Below are positions 1-8,056 of a DNA stretch of 34,315 nucleotides, piece by piece. This DNA is from CAYLKS01 sp964384205 [NCBI: uncultured bacterium]. Lineage in GTDB: Bacteria > JAGOEH01. The notes beneath the pieces were generated by a model. It worked only from the letters and a program-made list of their open reading frames with translations. It did not search any database and was not told the origin of the DNA. The number at the start of each line of letters is the position of its first letter. Within the stretch, counting starts at the first letter, position 1. Made by a program: the position numbers and the translations under genes. Where the stretch lies: NCBI GenBank assembly GCA_964384205.1, contig CAYLKS010000038.1, positions 1-34,315 on the forward strand, read 5' to 3'.

Positions 1-104
1 AAGTGTTATAATACTATCATTAGCTCATCATTTCTTTAAACCATACCTAAGAGATCTGGTATAATTTTTTTAAATTTTGACCTCAGTACTATTGAAAAAA
101 CTTC

Positions 105-183
105 ACTTAACAGCGGATAAGAGAGAAATCAAAATTTCCCCAAATTGCTTTCGGCAACTTCGTTTATCCGCAAGACGTTATAT
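105..183 (+). other. Probable integron attC-like recombination site
   Basis: The site starts with ACTTAAC (105-111), which fits the R'' box consensus RYYYAAC, and ends with GTTATAT (177-183), an R'-type GTT box (one mismatch to GTTRRRY). Inside is a perfect 8-bp inverted repeat, GCGGATAA (113-120) and TTATCCGC (164-171), and a nested central hairpin with arms TTGC/GCAA around 146-158. The total of about 79 bp is in the attC size range. The spacers beside the arms are unequal (1 and 5 nt), which is not ideal. The strongest support is that GTTATATG (177-184) is the exact reverse complement of CATATAAC at 1047-1054, beyond the next gene, as expected for the two ends of one gene cassette. No integrase is in view. 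Nothing codable is seen in 1-104, which may be the remnant of a preceding cassette. Confidence 0.55.
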
Positions 184-224
184 GAAAGCCAGGCAGAATC
201 AAAAACAAGATGGGAGTTTTTTAC

Positions 225-1037
225 ATGAGTAATAATAAATATATGAATGTGAATAAAAAGCTATGGAATGAAAAGACAAAAATACATGTTAACTCTAAAT
301 TTTATAATGTAGATAAATTTAAAAATGGTGCGACAACTTTAAAGAATATTGAACTATCTGAATTAGGTGATGTTAAAGGTAAGAGTTTGCTTCATCTTCA
401 ATGTCATTTTGGTTTAGATACATTGTCATGGGCTAGATTAGGTGCAAAAGTTACAGGAGTAGATTTTTCTGAAGAAGCAATAAGCTATGCAAGAAGACTC
501 AGTCAAGAGCTTAATATACCTGCTAAATTTATTTGTTCAAATATTTATGATTTACCGGAAGTTATATCAAATAAGTACGATATAGTTTTTACTTCATATG
601 GAGTTTTGTGTTGGCTACCTGATCTTAAAAAATGGGCTAATGTCATATCTAATTTTCTTAGAACAGATGGAATATTTTACATAGTAGAAGGACATCCCAT
701 TAATAACATTTTTGATAATGAAAGAGATACAAATGAGTTAAAAGCAAGATATAGCTATTTTCATTCAAATGATCCAATGAAATGGGAGTCAGAAGGGACT
801 TATGCAGATAGAAATGCATCAATAACAAATCCATCTTTTGAATGGACACATTCTATGAGTGATATTATAAACTCACTAATATCTGCAGGTCTTACATTAG
901 AATTTATACATGAATTTCCTTATTGTAGTTATGATCATTATTCATTTATGGAAAAAGATGATAAGGGGTGGTGGCATTTAAAGAACATAGATGCAGAGAT
1001 TCCACTAACATTTTCATTGCGTGCTAAAAAAGTGTAG
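225..1037 (+). CDS. Class I SAM-dependent methyltransferase (cassette gene)
   Basis: A 270-residue soluble class I (Rossmann-fold) methyltransferase. The SAM-binding motif I region is LLHLQCHFGLDTLSWAR at about residues 55-71, and the acidic end of beta-2 (VTGVDFS) follows. The N-terminal NKKLWNEKTKIHV and the HLQCHFGLD stretch match a widespread family of small-molecule-type methyltransferases whose substrate is unknown to me. I chose ATG 225 over the in-frame ATG 210 because GGGAG at 212-216 sits 8 nt before it and would lie inside a gene starting at 210. The gene stands alone between an attC-like site (105-183) and an attC-like remnant (1047-1096), so I infer that it is the single ORF of an integron cassette and was probably acquired horizontally. 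No own promoter is evident. Family is certain; role is not. Confidence 0.88.
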   Translation: MSNNKYMNVNKKLWNEKTKIHVNSKFYNVDKFKNGATTLKNIELSELGDVKGKSLLHLQCHFGLDTLSWARLGAKVTGVDFSEEAISYARRLSQELNIPAKFICSNIYDLPEVISNKYDIVFTSYGVLCWLPDLKKWANVISNFLRTDGIFYIVEGHPINNIFDNERDTNELKARYSYFHSNDPMKWESEGTYADRNASITNPSFEWTHSMSDIINSLISAGLTLEFIHEFPYCSYDHYSFMEKDDKGWWHLKNIDAEIPLTFSLRAKKV

Positions 1038-1046
1038 CTTGGCCAT

Positions 1047-1096
1047 CATATAACAACAGGTTTATGGTTCCGCTATTGCTTCGCTCAAATTCAAGT
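1047..1096 (+). other. Truncated attC-like site at the 3' end of the methyltransferase cassette
   Basis: CATATAAC (1047-1054) is the exact reverse complement of GTTATATG at 177-184, and similarity continues outward (14 of 17 bases over the longer arms). It is followed by AACAGGTTTATGG and a TTCCGCTATTGCTTCGCTC stretch resembling the left arm and central loop of an attC. The expected right arm (a CCATAAACCT-like complement followed by GTT) is absent. I read this as the cassette's own attC with its right half lost or replaced. The inverted boundary is directly visible; the truncation is inferred. Confidence 0.45.
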
Positions 1097-1388
1097 ACCT
1101 AAGATAAGAGCTATCTAAGGTTCATGAATTTCTTCACCCCTCAGAACATTGTTCAATAATCAATTTATTCATTGGTTCACCTTCTTGAAATAATTTTTAA
1201 AGAGAAACTACACAAAAGCCTCTCTTTATTCAAGGGGCTGGCACAATTATATATACTGCCATATTAACTTCATTTATTAATACTCAAATATTATCTCTTA
1301 AAAAAGATTGAAAAAATTACATAATTATTAAATTAATACCCTCAAAATTAGTAACTATAAATTATTATCAAAAAAAATACAGCTTTCT
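1097..1388. other. Gene-free stretch with one hairpin
   Basis: A hairpin with arms ACCTAAGATA (1097-1106) and TATCTAAGGT (1112-1121), 10 bp with one mismatch and a 5-nt loop, has no T-run, so I do not call it a terminator. A weaker arm pair, AGCCTCT/AGGGGCT, lies near 1216-1240. I see no ORF with a ribosome binding site, no RNA gene and no clear terminator for pdxA, which ends at 1389 on the other strand. Confidence 0.5.
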
Positions 1389-2369
1389 TCAATATCTTTT
1401 AGAATATTTTATTACTGCTTTTATTGATTGAATCATACTCACAGGATTAGCAATATTCATTCCTGCAATATCAAATGCTGTTCCATGATCAGGAGAAGTT
1501 CTAATATAAGGTAATCCTAAGGTAAGTGAAATTGTTTTATAAAAATCAATAGATTTTGTGCCTATATGCCCCTGATCATGATATAAGCTTAAAATTGAAC
1601 TATAATGTCCTTTTTTACCATTATAAAAAACAAAATCAGCAGGGACAGGGCCTATAACATTTATTCCCTCTTGCTGAGCTTTTTTTATTGCAGGGATTAT
1701 TATTTCTTTTTCCTCAGTTCCAATCAAACCATTATCTCCACAATGTGGATTGAGTCCAGCAACAGCTATTGGTTTATTTGATTTAAAAAGAGTAGTACTA
1801 TAAAAACTCATCTTTCTAAGATAATGAATTATTTTTTCTTCTATTATATTTTTACTTACATCTTTCAAAGGAATATGGCGTGTCAAAAAAAATACCCTAA
1901 GCTTTGATAATTCAAATACTGTAAACACTTCTTCTTTTGTATTTGTCAAAAATTTTAATATTTCTGTATGACCAATAAAATTTATTTTTGCCATAGATAA
2001 TGTAATTTTATTGATTGGAGCAGTAACAAGAGCATCACATTTCCCCTCTAAAATTAACGAATTTGCTATTTCTATAGCTTCAAATGATAGCTTTCCAGAT
2101 ATCTGGTTTAATGAACCTATATCACTTATAGGATAATCTCCAATGTCTATAATATTAACCTTACTTTCTAAATTTAAATTTTTTTGATTTAATACATTAA
2201 ATTCAAAAGAACAATTATTACTTTTCCAATAATATTCAATTATATTTAATGGACCAACTATAAAAAATTCTAAATTAGAAAATTTTGGCAATAAATTATT
2301 AATAGCTTTTATTGTAATCTCAGGGCCAATTCCTGCGGGATCACCAACAGAAATAGCAATTTTTGTCAT
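1389..2369 (-). CDS. pdxA: 4-hydroxythreonine-4-phosphate dehydrogenase PdxA
   Basis: 326 residues, the normal length of the PdxA family. PdxA oxidises 4-phosphohydroxy-L-threonine with NAD(P)+ in the DXP-dependent branch of pyridoxal phosphate synthesis, using a divalent metal. Visible family motifs are GDPAGIGPE at 9-17, GHTE in the middle, GLNPHCGDNG, LYHDQGH (metal-ligand histidine) and SPDHGTAFDIAG near the C terminus. The ATG directly follows the transketolase stop with no gap, so the two are probably transcribed together and translationally coupled. Transketolase makes erythrose 4-phosphate, the first precursor of this branch, so the pairing makes metabolic sense, but that link is inference. 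A catabolic PdxA2-type role in four-carbon sugar acid degradation is an alternative; no kinase partner for it is present. Confidence 0.95.
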   Translation of the reverse strand: MTKIAISVGDPAGIGPEITIKAINNLLPKFSNLEFFIVGPLNIIEYYWKSNNCSFEFNVLNQKNLNLESKVNIIDIGDYPISDIGSLNQISGKLSFEAIEIANSLILEGKCDALVTAPINKITLSMAKINFIGHTEILKFLTNTKEEVFTVFELSKLRVFFLTRHIPLKDVSKNIIEEKIIHYLRKMSFYSTTLFKSNKPIAVAGLNPHCGDNGLIGTEEKEIIIPAIKKAQQEGINVIGPVPADFVFYNGKKGHYSSILSLYHDQGHIGTKSIDFYKTISLTLGLPYIRTSPDHGTAFDIAGMNIANPVSMIQSIKAVIKYSKRY

Positions 2370-4391
2370 TTACTTTATTTTTTCTAATATCGTTTTAGCA
2401 ACCTTATCAGGAGTAAAGCCAAATTCTTCAGCTAATTTATTAGCAGGTGCTGATTGCCCGAAATGTTCTATTCCGATAAAATGATATTCCCGTTCCAATA
2501 CCCTATACCATCCCATATTCACGCCAGCTTCTATAACAAATATTTCCGAATTCTTTGGCATCAAAAAATCTTTATATTCCCTTGGTTGCATATAAAATAA
2601 CTTAAGGGATGGAACTGAAACAACTCTTACAGACAGATTATCTACTTCTAAAATTTTCTTAGTATTCAATGCTAAAGACACTTCTGAACCAGTGGCAAAA
2701 ATTGTTATATCTATTTTATCAGGATTTTGAGCTTCAGAAATTATATAAGCTCCTTTTTTAATAACATCATAATCAAAAATATTAATATCCGGCTGTTCCA
2801 GATTTTGCCGTGTTAATATTAAAACTGAAGGTGTGTTGCTATTATTTTCTATTATATATTTCCAGGAAGAAACTGTTTCCAATTCATTAGCAGGGCGGAA
2901 ATCCATAATGTTTGGAATACTACGAATATTAGAAATATGTTCTATTGGCTGATGAGTTGGTCCATCTTCTCCCACATAAAAACTATCATGAGTAAAAATA
3001 TAAATAACTCTTTGTTTCATTAATGCTGATAATCTAATAGATGGTTTAAGATAATCAAAAAATACCAAAAAAGTAGACACAAATGGAATAAAATTACTAT
3101 AAAGTGCTATGCCATTAGCAATTGCCGCCATACTATGTTCCCTAATTCCAAAATGAATATTTTGTCCAGAAAAATCATCTGCACTAATAGAAGAACTATT
3201 TTTCAAATATGTTTTATTAGAAGAAGCTAAATCAGCAGAACCACCCACTAAGTTCGGTAATTTTTTTGCTATTATTTGCAAAAACTTACCTGAAGAAGAT
3301 CTTGTTGCAACCTTCGAAGAAGTATCAATTTTACTGAATATTTCATTCCAATCTTCATCTCCCAATTTAAAATCAGTAAATTGAATATATTTTTTATATA
3401 AATCAGGATATTGTTCTTTCCATTGTAAAAAGATCTCTTGCCATTTTTTGTATTTTTCATTTTTTTTACGCCTTATTTCTGAAAAAATTTCATAAACTTT
3501 TTGTGGGATATAAAATTCTTTATCTAAAGGCCATCCTAAATTTTTCTTTAGATTTTGTAATTCTTCCGCGCCTAAAGGAGCGCCGTGGCATGAAGGAGAA
3601 TCAACCTTTGTTGGAGCACCATATCCGATGTGTGTTTTTGCAATTATTAAAGATGGTTTACTTTTCTCCTCCTGCGCATTTATAATTGCTGATTTAATTT
3701 CTTCATAATTATAACCATCCACAGATTGCACATGCCAGCCTAAAGCCTTAAATTTACTACTTACATCTTCAGTAAATGTAATATCCGTATTCCCATCAAT
3801 AGAAATATCATTATCATCATAAATATAAATAATATTCCCTAATTTTAAATGACCGGCAATAGATGCAGCCTCTGTAGAAATGCCTTCCATAATATCACCA
3901 TCACCAACAATTCCATAAATATAATTATTACCAAATGGTTTTATATCCTCTCCATTGAACAATGATGACATCTTTTTAGAAGCAATCGCCATTCCAACTC
4001 CATTAGCGAACCCCTGACCTAATGGACCTGTAGTTGTATCAACTCCTTCTGTTATGCCATATTCCGGATGGCCAGGAGTTTTACTATTAAGTTGTCTAAA
4101 ATTTTTTATATCTTCTAAAGAAAGATTAAATCCCGTTAAATGTAATAAAGAATATAAAAGCATAGAACCATGACCAGCCGATAGAATAAACCTATCCCTA
4201 TCAACCCAATTGGGATTCTCTGGAGAATTTTTTATAAAAAATGACCACATAATAAAAGCAACATCAGCAATACCCAATACTATGCCTGGATGGCCTGATT
4301 TAGCTTTTTCTATAGCTTCTGCAGATATAATCCTTATAGTATCTGCGCATTTTTTTATATCCTCATCTGAAATTTTTAAATTAACTAACAA
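2370..4391 (-). CDS. tkt: Transketolase
   Basis: 673 residues, full length for the single-chain thiamine-diphosphate transketolase of the non-oxidative pentose phosphate pathway. It transfers two-carbon ketol units between sugar phosphates in the cytoplasm. Family motifs: GHPGIVLG near the N terminus, HGSMLLYSLLHLTG, TTGPLGQG, the ThDP/Mg motif beginning VGDGDIMEG and ending in N (about 30 residues), the catalytic-glutamate segment HFGIREHSMAA and GEDGPTHQPIEH in the pyrimidine-binding domain. The start is TTG (4389-4391): AAAAAGGAG (4399-4407 on the minus strand) lies 7 nt upstream and no better ATG exists. It is the first gene of a two-gene unit with pdxA and has a consensus-like promoter at 4465-4493. 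Confidence 0.97.
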   Translation of the reverse strand: MLVNLKISDEDIKKCADTIRIISAEAIEKAKSGHPGIVLGIADVAFIMWSFFIKNSPENPNWVDRDRFILSAGHGSMLLYSLLHLTGFNLSLEDIKNFRQLNSKTPGHPEYGITEGVDTTTGPLGQGFANGVGMAIASKKMSSLFNGEDIKPFGNNYIYGIVGDGDIMEGISTEAASIAGHLKLGNIIYIYDDNDISIDGNTDITFTEDVSSKFKALGWHVQSVDGYNYEEIKSAIINAQEEKSKPSLIIAKTHIGYGAPTKVDSPSCHGAPLGAEELQNLKKNLGWPLDKEFYIPQKVYEIFSEIRRKKNEKYKKWQEIFLQWKEQYPDLYKKYIQFTDFKLGDEDWNEIFSKIDTSSKVATRSSSGKFLQIIAKKLPNLVGGSADLASSNKTYLKNSSSISADDFSGQNIHFGIREHSMAAIANGIALYSNFIPFVSTFLVFFDYLKPSIRLSALMKQRVIYIFTHDSFYVGEDGPTHQPIEHISNIRSIPNIMDFRPANELETVSSWKYIIENNSNTPSVLILTRQNLEQPDINIFDYDVIKKGAYIISEAQNPDKIDITIFATGSEVSLALNTKKILEVDNLSVRVVSVPSLKLFYMQPREYKDFLMPKNSEIFVIEAGVNMGWYRVLEREYHFIGIEHFGQSAPANKLAEEFGFTPDKVAKTILEKIK

Positions 4392-4464
4392 TTTTTATCT
4401 CCTTTTTAAATGGCTTCACTTTTAACGAACTTCTCTTCAATTTATTACTACCATTTAAAAATTC

Positions 4465-4493
4465 ATTTTAATTAGAAACTGAAATAATGTCAA
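4465..4493 (-). promoter_or_regulatory. Sigma-70-type promoter for tkt-pdxA
   Basis: On the minus strand, TTGACA (4488-4493) and TAAAAT (4465-4470) are separated by exactly 17 bp. The -35 matches the consensus completely and the -10 in 5 of 6 positions. It lies about 74 bp upstream of the TTG start of tkt. Confidence 0.75.
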
Positions 4494-4813
4494 TCTTTTT
4501 TTGTTTAAAATTACAAGTTTTATTCTAAAAAACGAATAAAATCCATATATTTATATTTTAAATTGGCAATAATATGTAGTAATAATACATCTTTTAAGTT
4601 TTTTCTATCTCTATCTCAGACTATTAACAATTATTATTTTTAAATCTAAACTTTATACCCCCCTAATATAAACTGAATAATATACTAAATTTTCTATACA
4701 TTAAAAATTTAAATTATTTCATTAAACAATAACAATAAAAAATATGTTAAAACCTATTTTAAATAAGAATATTATTGAATTCATAAAAAAAAATATTTAA
4801 TTATATAAAAAAC
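4494..4813. other. AT-rich divergent intergenic stretch
   Basis: This is the rest of the 433-bp gap between tkt and the subtilase gene. It is almost entirely A/T. A weak plus-strand element, TTGAAT (4775-4780) with TAATTA 17 bp further on, could start the subtilase transcript but is no better than chance in such sequence. I see no ORF, RNA gene or terminator. Confidence 0.4.
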
Positions 4814-4824
4814 GGAGGTAGTTT

Positions 4825-7704
4825 ATGAAAAAGTTAATTTATCTTTTATTCATCTTATTGTTATCGGCTATGGCTTATGCCGAACAATTTAACTGGCCCT
4901 TCTTAGACACAAAAGCAACAGGTGCATATGATTTTATCAAGGCGCATCCGAAATATGATGGCAGAGGAGTGCTTATATTCATTGTTGATTGTGGAGTAGA
5001 TCCAGCTGTTCCTGGTTTATTAGAAACATCCACCGGAAAAACAAAAGTTATTGATATAAAAGATTTTTCTAATCAATTAGTTTTTTCATTACAAAAAGCA
5101 GAAATGTCAGAACTAAATGGAGAAAAAGTCTTAAAATCAGGAGATATTTATATTAGTGGCTATGATAAATTATCAATAGTACCTATTGATAGTACATACT
5201 ATATTGCAAGTTTCTCAGAATCAAAATTTAAAAATTCTGTTGTTAAGGATATTAACAACAATGGGAAAACAAATGATACTTTTAATTTTGTAGTTTTTAA
5301 AACTAAACTATCAGAAGAAGTAATAAACACCTTCAAAGGATTAGTAAAAATAAAACCAGAAGACGAAATATGGGTTTATTATGTAGATGAAGATTGTGAT
5401 GGCAATATTGATGATGAAAAGATGAAACTCGATTATAAATACAATTTTGATACTTTCAATTTTTATAAAGGCGAAAAAGAAAAGAAACCTCTTTTAACAA
5501 TGTCCGCCTATGTTGATAATAACAAATTTGTCATAAGTACAGGAGATGGTGCGCATGGAAGTCATTGCGCAGGAATTGCTGCAGGATATAAAATTTACGG
5601 TAACGATGGAAATAACGGCATAGCTCCTGGTGCATATGTTGCGTCCTTAAAAATTGGTAGTAACATATTATCAGGAGGAGCAACAACTACTGCTGCAATG
5701 AAAAGAGCTTATGAATATGGAATTAAATTCATGAAAGAAGCAGGATTTAAATATGCAGTTTTTTCAATGAGTTATGGTATCGGTAATGAAGAACCCGGCA
5801 GAACCGATTTAGAAAAATTTTTCAATAAATTTGCCAAAGAACATCCAGAAGCAGTAATCGTAACTTCAAACGGGAATGAAGGTCCGGGGATAAACTCCAC
5901 CGGGAATCCTGCTGGTGCTGAAGTAGAAATATCTGTAGGCGCCATGATTCCTGTAGCTACATTGCATGACTTATATGGTTCTCCAAGAACAAAAAATTGG
6001 ATTACACATTTTAGTTCAAGAGGCGGGGAATCCCCTAAACCAGATGTAGTTGCCCCCGCTGGAGCATCATCAACAGTCCCAAATTACCTTAATAGGGATG
6101 TAATGTGGGGAACATCAATGGCATGCCCGGAAGTTGCAGGTGCTTGTGCTGTTTTATTATCTGCTGCTCTTTCAGAAAGTTTAGAAGTAAATCATTTCAT
6201 GGTAAAAAAAGCAATATCCTATACTGCTGTGCCTTTAACTGGTTATACTCATGTTGATTATGGCAATGGGCTTGTTAATATTCCTCAAGCTTATAAATAC
6301 TTAAAAATCCTTGCGCAAAGACAAGAAAACAAAAAAATCTTATATTATAAAATTGCAGGAGAAAACACTTTTTACGATAATGGAAATGGTCCTGCTGTTT
6401 TCTGGAGAGCCAATGGATATTTTCCATCAAGTGATGAAAAACATTATGTATCAGTAACACCTGTGTTTCCAAAAGATTTATCAGAAGTTGAAAAACAAAA
6501 TTTTTATCGAGCTTTTAAATTAAAATCAAATGCACCATGGGTAAAAACAGATAGAGGCAGCATCTATATTCGAGGAAACAATAGCGCACGTATTGGAATT
6601 TATATTGATAAAGCAATGTTAAAATCTCCGGGACTCTATTCTGCAAAAATTTTTGCATATCCTCAAAACGAGAAAGGTTCACAATATCCTGATTTTGATA
6701 TTCAAGTTACAGTTGTCGTTCCTTATTCAGTAAATGAAAAAAATAATTATACAATAAGTTTGAAAAATCAAAGTTTGAATACAGGTGATATAAAAAGAGT
6801 CTTTGTAGGAGTACCTCCTCAGGCAAGTGCAATGAATATTTCTATGTCTCCTGTAAATGATAAATGGTATAATATGGTATTATACTTATTTTCTCCTGAT
6901 GGAAACAATCCGCACACAATTTATTCTGTAAATAATAATAACAAAAAAGAAGTCAGCATTCATATTCCCGAAGAAGATCTGTTCAAAGGAACATGGGAAC
7001 TTATTCCATATTGTTACTACCAATCAAAAAAAACATCATATTATAATTTAAATGTGAAATTTTATAGTGTTTCTTCTGAACCTGATACTATTACAAATAT
7101 AGAAATTCCTGATGATGGGTTTGGCAAAGGAACTTTTAAAATTATTAACAATTACAATAAACCTGTATATTTCAATGCAACTGGAAATATAGCAGGTTAT
7201 TATAAATTAGACAATTACAATAAAAAAAATGTTAATACTTTTAAAGAAACTATTTCTATACCTTCTGATGTGAATTTAGTTGTTTTAAAAATAGATATGC
7301 CGAAAAAAGAATACAATAAAGTTACTGACCTGGCAGTAAATATTTTAGACAATTCTGGCAAAGCTGTAGTATCTGATGGTATGTCTCGAAAATACCATAC
7401 AATATATTTTGAACCACCGGCTTCTGGAAAATATACATTAGAGATGGTACCTGCTTTTGTATCAAATCAAATAAAAGCTAAAAACTGGAACTTCAAAATT
7501 ACCACATACTTTTATTACAAAGATGCGGTACCTATTTCTGTAAAATTGAATAAAAAAGTTCTATATCCCGGTATATGGCAAAAAGGAAATTTTGAATTAA
7601 AAGGCAGACTACCTTATTGCCCTGATGGTTATAACACTTTCGGTAATATAATATTAAAAGATAATAAAAATAATTTAATCAAAAAAATACCAATTACTTT
7701 ATAA
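4825..7704 (+). CDS. Secreted subtilisin-family (S8) protease, tripeptidyl-peptidase II-like
   Basis: 959 residues with a signal peptide (about 1-19, ending AMAYA). The S8 catalytic triad is visible: D55 in IVDCGVDP, H244 in GAHGSHCAG and S431 in GTSMACPEVAG, with the oxyanion Asn at N351 in SNGNEGPG. The roughly 190 residues between Asp and His, the DCGVDPAVPGLLETSTGKTKVID segment, the NGIAPGA..LKIG stretch and the long C-terminal beta-rich half are features of the tripeptidyl-peptidase II group rather than of plain subtilisins. The eukaryotic enzyme is a cytosolic giant homo-oligomer; this one carries an export signal, so I infer periplasmic or surface peptide degradation. There is no sorting domain or lipobox. 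GGAGGT (4814-4819) precedes the ATG. Monocistronic, with a terminator at 7732-7767. Confidence 0.9.
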   Translation: MKKLIYLLFILLLSAMAYAEQFNWPFLDTKATGAYDFIKAHPKYDGRGVLIFIVDCGVDPAVPGLLETSTGKTKVIDIKDFSNQLVFSLQKAEMSELNGEKVLKSGDIYISGYDKLSIVPIDSTYYIASFSESKFKNSVVKDINNNGKTNDTFNFVVFKTKLSEEVINTFKGLVKIKPEDEIWVYYVDEDCDGNIDDEKMKLDYKYNFDTFNFYKGEKEKKPLLTMSAYVDNNKFVISTGDGAHGSHCAGIAAGYKIYGNDGNNGIAPGAYVASLKIGSNILSGGATTTAAMKRAYEYGIKFMKEAGFKYAVFSMSYGIGNEEPGRTDLEKFFNKFAKEHPEAVIVTSNGNEGPGINSTGNPAGAEVEISVGAMIPVATLHDLYGSPRTKNWITHFSSRGGESPKPDVVAPAGASSTVPNYLNRDVMWGTSMACPEVAGACAVLLSAALSESLEVNHFMVKKAISYTAVPLTGYTHVDYGNGLVNIPQAYKYLKILAQRQENKKILYYKIAGENTFYDNGNGPAVFWRANGYFPSSDEKHYVSVTPVFPKDLSEVEKQNFYRAFKLKSNAPWVKTDRGSIYIRGNNSARIGIYIDKAMLKSPGLYSAKIFAYPQNEKGSQYPDFDIQVTVVVPYSVNEKNNYTISLKNQSLNTGDIKRVFVGVPPQASAMNISMSPVNDKWYNMVLYLFSPDGNNPHTIYSVNNNNKKEVSIHIPEEDLFKGTWELIPYCYYQSKKTSYYNLNVKFYSVSSEPDTITNIEIPDDGFGKGTFKIINNYNKPVYFNATGNIAGYYKLDNYNKKNVNTFKETISIPSDVNLVVLKIDMPKKEYNKVTDLAVNILDNSGKAVVSDGMSRKYHTIYFEPPASGKYTLEMVPAFVSNQIKAKNWNFKITTYFYYKDAVPISVKLNKKVLYPGIWQKGNFELKGRLPYCPDGYNTFGNIILKDNKNNLIKKIPITL

Positions 7705-7731
7705 TTTTATAATTTTCTTATAATTTTCCAG

Positions 7732-7767
7732 GCTCTCTTTGGTAGAATATGCCAAAGAGAGCTTTTT
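7732..7767 (+). terminator. Rho-independent terminator of the subtilase gene
   Basis: Perfect 11-bp stem GCTCTCTTTGG (7732-7742) and CCAAAGAGAGC (7752-7762) with a 9-nt loop, followed by TTTTT. It lies 28 bp after the stop codon. Confidence 0.9.
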
Positions 7768-7990
7768 ATCATATTTTTTTTAAACTATCCCTCACAAATC
7801 AAATATTTTAGCTTAAAATATTTCTCAAAAAGTAGATATAAGTTATTAAATATTTTTAATTATTTTTTCTATATACAAAAAATCAAAACACTTTCTTGTT
7901 TCTTATATAAAACATAAAAAAACGATAAACTATTTTTTATTTATTCTAATAAAAGTTATTTTAAATAATAAAAAAATTTAAAAAAATAGC
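7768..7990. other. AT-rich spacer upstream of the gal-type operon
   Basis: The gap between the subtilase terminator and the next promoter contains A/T tracts only. I see no ORF with a ribosome binding site, no conserved RNA fold and no clear operator. Confidence 0.5.
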
Positions 7991-8019
7991 TTGACTTTGT
8001 TAGATATAGTATATATAAT
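7991..8019 (+). promoter_or_regulatory. Near-consensus sigma-70-type promoter of the galT-like/galK operon
   Basis: TTGACT (7991-7996) and TATAAT (8014-8019) with a 17-bp spacer. The -10 is perfect and the -35 matches 5 of 6. The start codon is 37 bp downstream of the -10. Such a strong core promoter suggests high or repressor-controlled expression, but no operator is obvious. Confidence 0.85.
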
Positions 8020-8056
8020 ATATTAAGGTTATAAAAAACATAAGAAAGGAGAAGGA

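Noticed and set aside
163-172. TTATCCGCA as a DnaA box and possible origin
   Set aside because: It differs from TTATCCACA by one base, stands alone, and is better explained as an arm of the attC-like inverted repeat.
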